Origin: Blepharisma stoltei
Taxonomy: Eukaryota > Ciliophora > Heterotrichea > Heterotrichida > Blepharismidae
Reading direction: 5' to 3'
Length of the DNA: 64,000 nucleotides
Assembly (NCBI GenBank): GCA_914767885.1
Contig: CAJZBQ010000033.1
Coordinates: forward strand, 682,001 to 746,000
Numbering within the stretch: position 1 is the stretch's first letter; every line of letters starts with the position of its first letter. Positions 21,901 to 33,298 of this stretch are shown here, piece by piece. Both the position numbers and the translations under genes were made by a program. The notes below the pieces were generated by a model. It made no database searches. It worked only from the letters and a program-made list of their open reading frames with translations, and was not told where the DNA came from.

Positions 21901-24900
21901 AATTCTCCAATATTATTTTCCCAAGTCTCATTAATTTCGTAGTTTTTTATGAAGTCACTAGATATCAGTCTCACAAGATACGAGAACTGGATAATTGATA
22001 AAATGACTGATAACAATTGTAGTAGCTGCCATCCATCCATTTTTAAAAAGATTCACAAAGACTGTATAAGCTGTTTGATAGTAAAAATTATGCCTACAAC
22101 AAATTTCTGTATCTTCCTCCATACTATCTGTGCTATGAACCCTATGCCTTGATTTTCATTGTCCTGGTTATTTCCTAGAAGCTTATCAAGGACATCTCTA
22201 ACTGCTCTTTTTCCTCTCTGAATTTTTTGCCTTTGTCCTATCAAGCCTCTCATTATTATCCATCACTCATAAATGAACTGTGATATAAAATAAACAATAA
22301 ATAAAATAAAAATTATGTCAAGAGCTGCCCTTCCTTTATTTTCTGTACTGTAAGCATCAAGTTCAGCACTTTGAGAGGAAAGCCTGGTTGTAATTTTCCC
22401 TGATATATCTAAATTGAAATAAATGTAGGCATAGCTGAACATGTTCATGTTCGTGTTATAAACGACTCACTCAAATACAAGAGAGCTTGTCTGGTTGCCA
22501 ATGATGTCGTCAGCTTGGAAATTGATAAAAGCGTTTTTAAAATTCAAATAGGGGTACAGCTCATAAGTGCAGCCACCTTCTTCGTTAAACGTGGCCTTTG
22601 TGCCAGGCTCTATGTACTTGAATTTAGTCAAGGAAGACTTGCCTTGAAACCCACTTTCTTCTCATCCCCCTGTTTTATTAATATCAGGAGCTATTTCTCG
22701 CGTCTCCCGATAGCTTAAGGACTGACCTTAGGCTGAAGCACTGATAATCGCATTTGGTAGAGTTTAGGGTGGGTCTCAGTTTTGAGCTTGCAAGGCTTTT
22801 TTCTCCATCTGTAGACAAGAAAACCACAGCGAAATACTAGCTATCAATTTACTGCCTGCAAAAGGCAGAATAGTTCTAGAAGTAGGCATTGAAACTTCCA
22901 CATGCCCTTAAAATGGCCAACTGTAAAGAGATTCCGTTGTTTTAGAAGCATTTGATGAGTCTTCCTGTTAACCTGGCGACGTCATCAATTTTTTGGTGAC
23001 ATTATGAGCACATTGATTTTAGGGACGCTCATAACCTGAAGCTAGCAAGGTGGAGAGGGATTGAAATTTTATTAGATTAGATTAGATTAAGATGTGTCTT
23101 TATAGTCTCCACTTCCTAAGCACGATGCATTCCACGGCGTGATGGCGTTCCACTGCTTACTTGAGCCCGGGCTGAAGCCCCCGGTTTATCGATAGAGGAA
23201 ATTTACCTAAATAGTCAGAGTCATACGGACTTGCCAGAGCCTCCATTCAAACCAGCAGCTTACTCAACCCTACTTAGCTTAAGCTAGATCACCCTTTTCA
23301 TGAGTCCCTTTTAAACTGAACAGACTGTATCCTTGATATTCTTGTCTAGCCAGTCTTCCCTTTTTCCCCTGGCTCAATGCCAAAAGAAAAGCTCATTAAG
23401 AGATTCGAGACAGGCCACGAAGCAGCATAGGCAGGAAATCTGCCTTGCCTCTATATGATACCCAACCTGTGCCTGGGCGATGCTGGCAAAAAACTGCCCT
23501 CAAGCCAAACCACTAAGAGTGGAATAGTTCGCTTCACGGTTATTCAAACCCTTGGACAATTTTCTGCACAAAAACCATGTGGAATATAAATAAACATACA
23601 GCCATTCCCCTGGATCGTCGGAGACATAAGCTATAACAGAGCTAGAAAATGTGTTTTTATTTTCGTGGATTTTGTAGCGGTTCATATTGAAACGGATCTT
23701 TGGGGAAGTTAAAAAGTAGTTTTGAGTTCCCACAGTCGTGGATTCTACATAAGGGACCATAATAGCTGTCAGGAACTCATAAGCAGAGCCAGCGTCATAT
23801 ATTTCAAGAAATGTCGTGTTTGATCCTTTGTAAACAAATTGAGGAACTGCTATTGAGTCATATATTAGCGTATTCATAGCATAAGAGTCTTCAATTCTCA
23901 TTCGATACTTAACAGACATGACATAAATTACAATGAAAATTATGTACAAAACCATTTCAACAAAGAGCTTAAAATTGTAATTCACTTCGTTTTCCTTCAT
24001 TTTTTTGAGGATTTCATTCTTTTTCTTTTCTTGTTCCATTGTCATGATAGTGTTTTTGTACTTAAGCATCATCTGTTCTCTTGTCAGCAGTGTCGAGCCT
24101 GCTCCCCTCAAGGCAAGCTGAACTTGGCCAAAATTATATTTAACGATGCTAAAGATATTTTGCCTACTTTGATGTAAAATTGCATTTTCCAGCTTCTTCA
24201 ATCTTTCATTGATTTCTTCTTGCTCCTGAGCATTTGCAGTCGTTTTTACTGATAATGCTTGATACTCAATCGCATCTTCTTCTAATGTATTTTTGATCCT
24301 AAATAATAATAAGTTTATCAAAATCTCAATGAGTCTGTGACTGTCTTCTGCCAGCATACGTGCTTTAGCTTCTAGAAGCAGTTGTGATCTTTTTCTTAGC
24401 TCAGTATACACACTTAGAACGATTGCTAGAAAAGTATTCAAAATTATAAAATAAAACAAAGACATATATGCTACATAAAAGACCCCAGAAATACTTATGT
24501 TTCCTCTGCGTATTTCTGAAATTATGTCTCGTCCAAATAGAGATGACCATAAAGATGCAATAGTAGCGCCAAACGTGGAAAAGCCTTCTGCCTCTATCCC
24601 AAACCCTAGGTATGCGGAAAGAGAAAACGCTACTATCATGAGCAAAGTGATTAGCCCAAAATTGATAATGTCTTTCTTAGCCATATTTATGGTATCAAAC
24701 AGCACTCCGAATGAAGGAAACTTAGATTTTAAGATGACAAGGATTCGGAATATAATCAAGAGAGCTGCAACTGCGGTTACTCGGATAAAAATTTTGAAAT
24801 TTCGACAGTACGTTATAAAATCTGTAAACTCGCTTTCAGAGTGAATAGGAATTTGAAGTTTTCCAATATTTCCAATCACATTTTGCACAAAAAGCGAAAT

Positions 24901-26022
24901 TGATGTAATAACTAAAGCTAAAGTCATAAATTCTAAATACTCGTGCCATGCTACGTCTAGCTTTAATTTTGTTCAGAGGGTTGTGCATACTCTTAATAAA
25001 ATTTGAACCATCTTGAATATCTGGATAAGAAAACCAACAATATAGATGGTTCCCAAAATGACCACGATTTTCGACTCTAGAGTCCAGGTTTCATAAGCTT
25101 CAGGAAAAATTCCAACGCTATCGCTTTCAAGGTTAAATCTCCCAGTACTTGTTCGTTCGACCGTTTGATAATAATATAATGTTGTCATTAAATTTCCATT
25201 ATGAACTAGAAGTTCTGCAGTAATGCTGACAAAATTATTAGGTATTAGCCAAATAGGTTTCATTATTCTTCATTTAGCAAGTGCATCTTCTAGAGTTAAA
25301 TTGCAAAAAAATTCTACATAGCCACCTGCTTTATCAAATCCTCCACCACTCGTATAATTAAAAATCCCTAGGTCATTGATCTCTTCTCCATCAGTGCGCT
25401 CTATCCCAGCGCCTAAGTTTGGGTCTTTTCTTACCTTTCAAACGGCTTCTTCATATTCAGAAAAAGGATTGCTAACGAGCCTGGCCTTTTTCAGTGTAAG
25501 CCTTAACCCAACAACATAGTTGTATTTATTTATAAATGTATTTGTAAAGATGCCTGGGAAAAAAATCGTTCTGTAGTAGGCGTCTAAGTCAGTGAGGGAC
25601 TGGATGTCTTTAAAATATCTGTTTGGATCTCCAGCCCAAATAGTATTTTCAAAAATGTCGATTATATTAAGGCTAAGAGGTGATGATTTATCAACCCTGT
25701 TTATGAATATGCTCAAAACAATGAAAATTAAGGAGACTATGACTGACAAATACACCCCTTTCACATTTACTGGGGTTTCTTCAATGGATTTTTCTAGATC
25801 TTTTTCAACTTCAAGCAATTTTTTTTCGATGACTTTAAGTTCTTGGTCGGAAAGCTCAACATCGTCAATTGTAAGCTTTCCGTTTCTCATCTCAATTTCT
25901 TCAAGGATTTTTTGTCTATTTTTTGCTGAAGACTGCGCATTTTCTTTATCAACTTTATCAGTCCCCATTTCTTCAGCGCTTCTTTCGGTAAAGGGAGAGT
26001 CTTCGTCTTTTTTCTCTTCCAT
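18903..26022 (-). CDS. Double-polycystin (TRPP-like) cation channel, copy A, with two insertions
   Basis: The minus strand from ATG 26022 to TAA 18903 encodes the same protein as copy B (27773-32605), but is split by a 940-bp insertion (22673-23612) and a 1347-bp insertion (19293-20639). Subtracting both, each with one target duplication, leaves exactly 4833 nt, identical in length to copy B and with no other break. Domains are as described for copy B: two complete polycystin units in one chain and a C-terminal coiled coil. Neither insertion has a TA in its flanking repeat, unlike the IESs here, so copy A may be inactive in the somatic genome. Equally, the clean frame could mean the insertions are recent, or that they are eliminated by another route. 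Confidence 0.8.
19293..20639. mobile_element. 1.34-kb terminal-inverted-repeat transposon with 6-bp target duplication
   Basis: It is present in polycystin copy A and absent from the same site in copy B (28155). It is flanked by CAAGCT (19287-19292 and 20634-20639). Imperfect inverted repeats of roughly 80 bp share AAACTACCTA(A/G)CCTT and AAGAAATATAAGAGTTATT. The interior has only short open frames (for example 19376-19615, minus) with no recognisable transposase, so it is non-autonomous. A MITE is nested at 19663-20047. Confidence 0.8.
19663..20047. mobile_element. MITE of the CCGTGAGTG family, nested in the 1.34-kb element
   Basis: Flanked by TTA (19660-19662 and 20048-20050). The left end is a C-run followed by CTCCGTGAGTGAACAAAA, immediately refolding as TTTTGTTCACTCATGGAG to make a hairpin. 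The right end has two tandem copies of TTTTGTTCACTCACGGAG ~60 bp apart. The middle is a conserved AT-rich core (TTAATTTAATTTATAAAATT...) shared with other members. Confidence 0.85.
22673..23612 (-). mobile_element. Retroposon-like insertion in polycystin copy A
   Basis: It is absent from copy B, where the sequence reads straight through SDDPGEWEESGF. The flanks carry a 10-bp near-repeat, CATCCCCCTG (22663-22672) and CATTCCCCTG (23603-23612). It contains a TTAGA microsatellite at ~23073-23090, which suggests an element tail on the minus strand followed by a second, older fragment. It is GC-richer than its surroundings and no protein domain is visible. Confidence 0.7.
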
Positions 26023-26098
26023 TTTATTAACTGAAGCAATTAATTTATTTATTCTTATGGGCTATCGCAATTTAATTATAGAATTAGATCAATAAAAT

Positions 26099-27134
26099 TA
26101 AATTTCTCTTGCAAATGTCATATTTCGGGCTATTTTCCTTTCAGCCTTATAGTTTTTATTGTTCTTTTTTAAGCTCTGGACTCTTTCCTTTTTTTACAAA
26201 CTTTGGCTTGTAGCCTTGAGTGTAGATTTCTTTAAGCAGTTGCTGTGTATTTTTCTTTTGACTTGATGCCAAGATATCTCATGAATTCTTCCTTTGTTTG
26301 AACCACAGGCTCGATAATAACTTTTAATTGCTCTTGAATTTTAGCAAAAATTTCTGGAAGCTTAATCCTTGAAATTTCTCCCTTATAATTCAGCTTATTT
26401 AAGATTTTCCCTCCCAAGTTAACAAGTTTTGGTAATAAACTTGTGCCTTATCTTTTTGATCTTTTATGCTATTAAGCTCTTTGTCTTCTGCTTCAATTGG
26501 CCTTCAATCGCTCTTAGCTCGCTATTATGAGGCCTATCATTATTTTCTCCTTTAACAAGCAAAAGTTCTTGTATAGAGGCTGCCTTTGAGTAGCGCTCTA
26601 AGCGCCCGAGACTTTCCGACGAAGTCTGGGCGGTGGTTTGACCAGCTGATGTTGGTCAAACCAACATCCAAAATGACAAATTCTTCTCATACAGAAGGTT
26701 TGTCAAATTGGATGTTGGTTTGACCAACATCAGCTGGTCAAACCACCGCCCAGACTTCGTCGGGAAGTCTCGGGCGCTTAGAGCGCTACTCAAAGGCAGC
26801 CTCTATAACTGCTTTCTGGTGTTTTCGTTTTCAGTCTTTAAATCGCCGAGGTTTTTTTCTGGTTTTGCAATTTTTTGAATTAAAATATTATGGTTTTCGT
26901 TCTTAGAAGCAAACTTTTGCACAATGTCTTCGATTGAGTTTAAACCAGTCATTGCCCTGATGTTTTGGAATTCTGATTCTATTTCAGTGGAATTCTGCCA
27001 GTCTTTTTCCATTTTCCACTGTATGAATCCGTACCAAAACCGGTTTATTATCAGCTTTTCTTTCATTTGGACTTCATGGACGAACTGGTCTTTATTTGCA
27101 GCTGCTTCTGTTACCTCTGCTTGTTTTCTTAGTT
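26099..27134 (-). pseudogene. 5'-truncated outer-dynein-arm docking-complex-like gene, copy A
   Basis: Near-identical to the 3' two thirds of the intact gene at 33299-34687, but the first ~210 codons are missing: homology stops at 27134 within LRKQAEV. It also has single-base indels, for example an extra A after the codons for GIKSK, which shift the frame. It carries a palindromic IES at 26572-26805. It is the broken end of a tandem duplication unit rather than a separate gene. Confidence 0.85.
26572..26805. mobile_element. Palindromic IES with ~100-bp arms in the ODA-docking pseudogene
   Basis: A 234-bp segment lies between TA 26572-26573 and TA 26806-26807. The arms begin GAGGCTGCCTTTGAGTAGCG and are almost perfect complements, around a loop of ~35 nt. 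The paralogue at 33775 has the empty site (CTCG-TA-ACTGC), proving both insertion and boundary. Its inner arm TTGGTCAAACCAACATC resembles a short motif in the loop of the RING-gene IES. Confidence 0.92.
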
Positions 27135-27772
27135 AAAGGCTTAGCCGATAAACATTTCTTTTAATTTCTGGGAGTTAATACTCAATTTGTTGCAATATCG
27201 CTCATAAATGCTGCTCTTGCTATAGGATCTGGGTACCTAGGATATAAGAATGTTGCAGCATTATGTTCTGATAGATTGGGCGCATTGAAGAGGTACGCAA
27301 CAAAGAGCCTTACTAAAATGATGGAAACGCTCTCCCTCGAATTTTTTTTTCTTGCAAAAATTATTACTGAAAATTCCAGTGTTTATTACGGTCTGACCCC
27401 AATCGCTATTGATTTGTCATAAAATTAATTTTTATAGTTTGGTTTAAACGGAATCATCAATGGTGTGACAGCTAAGTTTAGCCATTACCATGCTCGCAGT
27501 ATTAATATTTCTCAAATAATCAATAAAATGCGCCGAAATGTCTGCATGATTATTTATGTATCATCATTTTATATAGTTTTATCAGTCAGAATTTTAGCAT
27601 GAATTGGAATCTCGACAAAATACTTATACACATCCTCAACTCTCTCAGCGAATAATTGATGTTTAGAAATAATTGATATTAAAATGTATAAATCCTCAAT
27701 TAACTCTTTTAATTTTCAACTTTAGTTAATTTATATACTATCTTTAATCCTCAATAATGAATTAATAATACC
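27135..27772. other. Duplicated copy of the RING-gene upstream region and truncated RING 5' end
   Basis: 27135-27640 repeats 15263-16010, with a deletion of ~260 bp (15478-15740 has no counterpart), and includes the first ~45 codons of the RING gene (ATG near 27536). Homology ends abruptly inside STLS and resumes with sequence matching 18555-18670. The remainder of the RING gene and the carrier gene are therefore deleted from this duplication unit. No complete gene is present. A minus-strand remnant reading PRYPDPIARAAFMSDIATN is part of an unknown decayed gene. Confidence 0.75.
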
Positions 27773-30700
27773 TTATTCTTGGCCTCTCAGCAAGCTCTCG
27801 CACCTAGCCTTCAAATTTTTTCCTTTTTCTTTTAAAGTCTTATTTTGCCTCTTAAATTGTTTTAGGTCTTCTTCCAAGTGGACCTGGAAATTTTTTAAAT
27901 TTTTGATCTCATAACGAGTTTCTTCAACTCTTTCTTTTGATGTTTCCATTGCATTATTTTCTGCTTGGAAAACAGCAGATTCATATAATTTGTCATAAAG
28001 CTTCGAATCTAGCGTACTTGTTATAAGTGCATCACTATCATCTAAAATGAAAACGTTATTATCTCTTTCTTGAAGAAGGAGATAGCTGAGGATTTCAGCT
28101 TCAACCCTGTTGTGCTGATTAAGATAAAGAGTCATTTTTACTTTTTCGTGTTTAGACAAGCTGACCCACAATAGCATTCTTTTATCTTCAGAAAGCCATT
28201 CTTGCTTCAGCAAATAACCAATTGGATTAGTTGCTGCCTTATAAGCTCTTGTAACAGGTTTAATATCATCAATTCACTTTTTCACAAAATCTTTTTTCTT
28301 TTTTTCATCAAAATCCAGTCAGCACTCTCTTTGTATGTCAATGTTCCATTCATCAATGTCATCTCCAAACCTCTTTTTGTCAAAAAGTGCAGCATTTCAT
28401 ACCAAAACGCGTTCTTCATTCTGAAAAGACTCTTCTCCCATCCACATGCTTAATTTATCCTGAGGTGGTGTAATTTCCCAAAGTTGTATTTGTCGTTCTG
28501 ATAGCTCTGAAAGCTCTGGAGGTTCGAGGCCTTGCTGTATAGCCTTTTCAATTTTTCTTCTGAGATAGTCATTATGCAATATAGAAAGCTGCTTCCATAT
28601 CCTCAACTTGCCTAGCGGGTCTTCTTGCAGCCATTGTGACTCTTCTACAAAAACAACTTCTTGGAGTGGGGCTGGTGGGATAATTTTTTCCTCAATATTG
28701 TTCTCGTCTTTTAGATTTGGTAAGTTTATTTTTTGATTGCTTTTAACGAGCAGCATTTCTTCCAGCACTTTAAGTCATGCATTTACTGTATAGTTAATAG
28801 GCTTGGCTTCTTCTACTTCAAATTCTTGTTTCACAGAGTTGTTTGGGATTTCATCTTCAGAATCTGAGAGTTGATTGGCTTTAGTACTTGATTTTTCATC
28901 GCCAGAGTTTTCCCAGTCCATATATTTTTTCCTTTTAATCCTTGCCTTTATTACCAAAATAATTTTTTTCAAAAATCCAACAGTGTTGGCATTTCTATCA
29001 GCTTTATTGGTATTGTAATGAGCGTAAACGATTGCTATAAAAATATTGATCAATAGCAAGTTGAATACAAGACTTAAGGTGATAAACCATAGCATGCCAA
29101 TCTTACCGTCTGCACCTAAAAACCGGCCAACGCTGAATTTTCCTATCAGTACATTGAAGGTTGAAAGGAGAGAATAATTAAAATGTTGGAATTCATCTAA
29201 AGCTTGGCCAAAAATTAAATATCCCATAATTGTATAGCCTATAATCATAAGAAAGAACATTATGATATAGAACAGCAAATCAAGCTTCGCAGAATCAAAA
29301 ATATCAGTAAGGAGTGATGTCTGCTTACTGAACTCAAAGTATTTAAGAACCCTTAAAAATATGAGCAAAGCATTGAAGCAGGATACAACGCCGTAATGCT
29401 GGTAAAGCTTGGCAATATATCCAAATTCTCCAATATTATCTGCCCAAGTCTCGTTAATTTCGTAGTTATTTATGAAATCACTAGATATCAGTCTCACAAG
29501 ATACGAGAACTGGATAATTGATAAAATGACTGATAACAACTGTAGCAGCTGCCACCCATCCATTCTCAAAAAGATTCACAAAGACTGTATAAGCTGTTTG
29601 ATAGTAAAAATTATGACAACAACAAATTTCTGTATCTTCCTCCAAACCATCTGCACCATGAACCCTATGCCTTGATTTTCATTATCTTGGTTATTTCCTA
29701 GAAGCTTATCAAGGACATCTCTAACTGCTCTTTTCCCTCTTTGAATATTTTGCCTTTGCCCTATCAAGCCTCTCATAATTAATCATCACTCAGAAATGAA
29801 CTGTGATATAAAATAGACAATAAATAAAATAAAAATTATGTCAAGAGCTGCCCTTCCTTTATTTTCTGCACTGTAAGCATCAAGTTCAGCACTTTGAGAG
29901 GAAAGCCTGATTGTAATTTCCCCTGAAATATCTAAACTGAGTTGAATATATGCATAGCTGAACATATTCATGTTCGCGTTATAAACGACTCATTCAAATA
30001 CAATAGAGCTTGTCTGGTTGCCAATGATGTCGTCAGCTTGGAAATTGATAAAAGCGTTTTTAAAATTCAAATAGGGGTACAACTCATAAGTGCAACCGCC
30101 TTCTTCGTTAAACGTGGCCTTTGTGCCAGGCTCTATGTACCTGAATTTAGTCAAGGAAGACTTGCCTTGAAACCCACTTTCTTCTCATTCCCCTGGATCG
30201 TCGGAGACATAAGCTATAACAGAGCTAGAAAATGTGTTTTTATTTTTGTGGATTTTGTAGCGATTCATGTTGAAACGGATCTTTGGGGAAGTTAAAAAGT
30301 AGTTTTGAGTTCCCACTGTTGTTGACTCTATGTAAGGGACCATAATCGCTGACAGAAACTCATAAGCAGAGCCAGGGTCATATATTTCAAGAAATGTCGT
30401 GTTCGATCCTTTGTAAACAAATTGGGGAACTGCTATTGAGTCATATATTAGCTTATTCATAGCATAAGAGTCTTCAATTCTCATTCGATACTTAACAGAC
30501 ATGACATAAATAACAATAAAAATTATGTACAAAACCATTTCAGCAAAGAGCTTAAAATTGTAATTCACTTCGTTTTCCTTCATTTTTTTGAGGATTTCAT
30601 TCTTTTTCTTTTCTTGTTCCATTGTCATGATAGTGTTTTTGTACTTAAGCATCATCTGTTCTCTTGTGAGCAGTGTTGAGCCTGCTCCCCTCAAGGCAAG

Positions 30701-32605
30701 CTGAACTTGGCCAAAATTATATTTAACGATGCTAAAGATATTTTGCCTGCTTTGATGCAAAATTGCATTTTCCAGCTTCTTCAATCTTTCATTGATTTCT
30801 TCTTGCTCCTGAGCATTTGCAGTCGTTTTTACTGATAAAGCTTGATATTCAATCGCATCTTCTTCTAATGTGCTTTTAATCCTAAACAACAATAAGTTTA
30901 TCAAAATCTCAATGAGTCTGTGGCTGTCTTCTGCAAGCATACGTGCTTTAGCTTCTAGAAGCAGTTGTGATCTTTTTCTTAGCTCAGTATACACACTTAG
31001 AACAATTGCTAGAAAAGTATTCAAAATTATAAAATAAAACAAAGACATATATGCTACATAAAAGACCCCAGAAATACTTATGCTTCCTCTGCGTATTTCT
31101 GAAATTATGTCTCGTCCGAATAGAGATGACCATAAAGATGCAATAGTAGCTCCAAACGTGGAAAATCCTCCTGTCGCTATCCCAAACCCTAGGTATGCGG
31201 AAAGAGAAAACGCTACTATCATGAGCAAAGTGATTAGCCCAAAATTAATAATGTCTTTCTTAGCCATATTTATGGTATCAAATAGCACTCCGAATGAAGG
31301 AAACTTAGATTTTAAGATGACAAGGATTCGGAGTATAATCAAGAGAGCTGCAACTGCAGTTACTCGGATAAAAATTTTGAAATTTCGACAGTACGTTATA
31401 AAATCGATAAACTCGCTTTCAGAGTGAATAGGAATTTGAAGTTTTCCAATATTTCCAATCACATTTTGCAAAAAAAGCGAAATTGATGTAATAACTAAAG
31501 CTAAAGTCATAAATTCTAAATACTCATGCCATGCTACGTCTAGCTTTAATTTTGTTCAGAGGGTTGTGCATACTCTTAATAAAATTTGAACCATCTTGAA
31601 TATCTGGATAAGAAAACCAACAATATAGATGGTTCCCAAAATGACCACGATTTTCGACTCTAGAGTCCAGGTTTCATAAGCTTCAGGAAAAATTCCAACG
31701 CTATCGCTTTCAAGGTTAAATCTCCCAGTACTTGTTCGTTCGACCGTTTGATAATAATATAATGTTGTCATTAAATTTCCATTATGAACTAGAAGTTCTG
31801 CAGTAATGCTGACAAAATTATTAGGTATTAGCCAAATAGGCTTCATTATTCTTCATTTAGCAACTGCTTCTTCTAAAGTCAAATTGCAAAAAAATTCTAC
31901 ATAGCCACCTGCTTTATCAAATCCTCCACCACTCGTATAATTAAAAATCCCTAGGTCATTGATCTCTTCTCCATCAGTTTGCTGTATCCCTGCACCTAAG
32001 TTTGGGTCTTTTCTTACCTTTCAAACGGCTTCTTCATATTCAGAAAAAGGATTGCTAACCAGCCTGGCCTTTTTCAGTGTAAGCCTTAACCCAACAACAT
32101 AGTTGTGTTTATTTATAAATGTATTTGTAAAGATGCCTGGGAAAAAAATCGTTCTGTAGTAGGCGTCTAAGTCAGTGAGGGACTGAATGTCTTTAAAATA
32201 TCTGTTTGGATCACCAGCCCAAATAGTATTTTCGAAAATATCGATTATACTAAGGCTAAGAGGTGATGATTTATCAACCCTGTTTATAAATATGCTCAAA
32301 ACAATAAAAATTAAGGAGACTATGACTGACAAATACACCCCTTTCACATTTACTGGGGTTTCTTCAATGGATTTTACAAGATCTTTTTCAACTTCAAGCA
32401 GTTTTTTTTCGATAGCTTTTAGTTCTTGGTTGGAAAGTTCGACATCATCAATAGTAAGCTTGCCTTTTCTCATCTCAATTTCTTCAAGGATTTTTTGTCT
32501 ATTTTTTGCTGAAGACTGCGCATTTTCTTTATCAATTTTATCAGTTTCCATTTCTTCAGCGCTTCTTTCGGTAAAGGGAGAGTCTTCGTCTTTTTTCTCT
32601 TCCAT
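27773..32605 (-). CDS. Double-polycystin (TRPP-like) cation channel, copy B, intact
   Basis: One continuous frame of 1610 aa with TGA as Trp and no intron. Two polycystin units follow one another. Unit 1: first membrane helix (GVYLSVIVSLIFIVLSIFI), an extracellular polycystin-type domain with PNRYFKDIQSLTDLDAYY, then five more helices ending FYFIILNTFLAIVLSVY. Unit 2: helix FKLFAEMVLYIIFIVIYVM, a second extracellular domain (GGCTYELYPYLNF), helices through GWQLLQLLSVILSIIQF and LLFYIIMFFLMIIGYTIMG, pore region STFNVLIGKFSVG and last helix LVFNLLLINIFIAIVY. A cytosolic tail ends in a coiled coil. TRPP channels are usually one unit per chain and tetrameric, so this would be a covalent dimer. 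A retroposon sits just upstream of the ATG. Confidence 0.85.
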
Positions 32606-32609
32606 TTTA

Positions 32610-33213
32610 ATATACATAAAATGGCGTGTGGCGACCGACCAGTCCTCCCAGTGACGGTAACCCGTGTATATCCGGGCATGATTTTTGGGGGAAGAGGATG
32701 GCCCAGCAACATTGGGACCCCAGCAGCGATGGGGATAATCACAGACCCGCTGGTCATGGGCATTTCCTTCGACTCCTTTTTTCCAGCAGCACCCAAGCCA
32801 GTGGGCACCCGAGATGGAGCAAGGCGAATTATCTGCTCAAGCTGCTACTGTGGCCCGTCCGAATCGCGGAAGTGGTTGAGTTCTTCTTGAGGGATGACCT
32901 GGTAAGAAGGAAGGCGGACTAGACAGCAAATGTACGGCAGCCTCTCCAGTCGAAAAGGGTCCCGTAAGGGGCGATCTGATCAGGAGTACGAGGCAGGAGT
33001 GGTGGTGCCCAGCGACGGTCTTCGGACCCAATAGGGCAACCACTACCGAGAAACCAGGGGTTTCGGCCTGGGCTCAGAGGTACCAGAGGTGGAAGTCCAC
33101 CCAATTTGCTTTGCTTGGGCCACCACGCAGCCTAGCTGCTGCGCAGGATATCACTCTCTGGAGGTATAGACTTAAAATACTGATCGCTTAACTTAACTTT
33201 CTCTTCCATTTTA
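32610..33213. mobile_element. Retroposon inserted at the start codon side of polycystin copy B
   Basis: A 604-bp insertion with a 16-bp direct repeat, TTTCTCTTCCATTTTA (32594-32609 and 33198-33213). Copy A has one uninterrupted copy of this site (near 26011). Its left end, ACATAAAATGGCG, resembles the 5' starts of the other retroposons. The repeat spans the ATG of copy B, so the native 5' flank is displaced by ~600 bp. GC-rich, no recognisable domain. Confidence 0.8.
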
Positions 33214-33298
33214 TTAACTGAAGCTAATAATTTACTTTATTCTTATTCAGAATATTATGGACTATCCACAATTTAATTATAGAATTAGATCAATAAAA

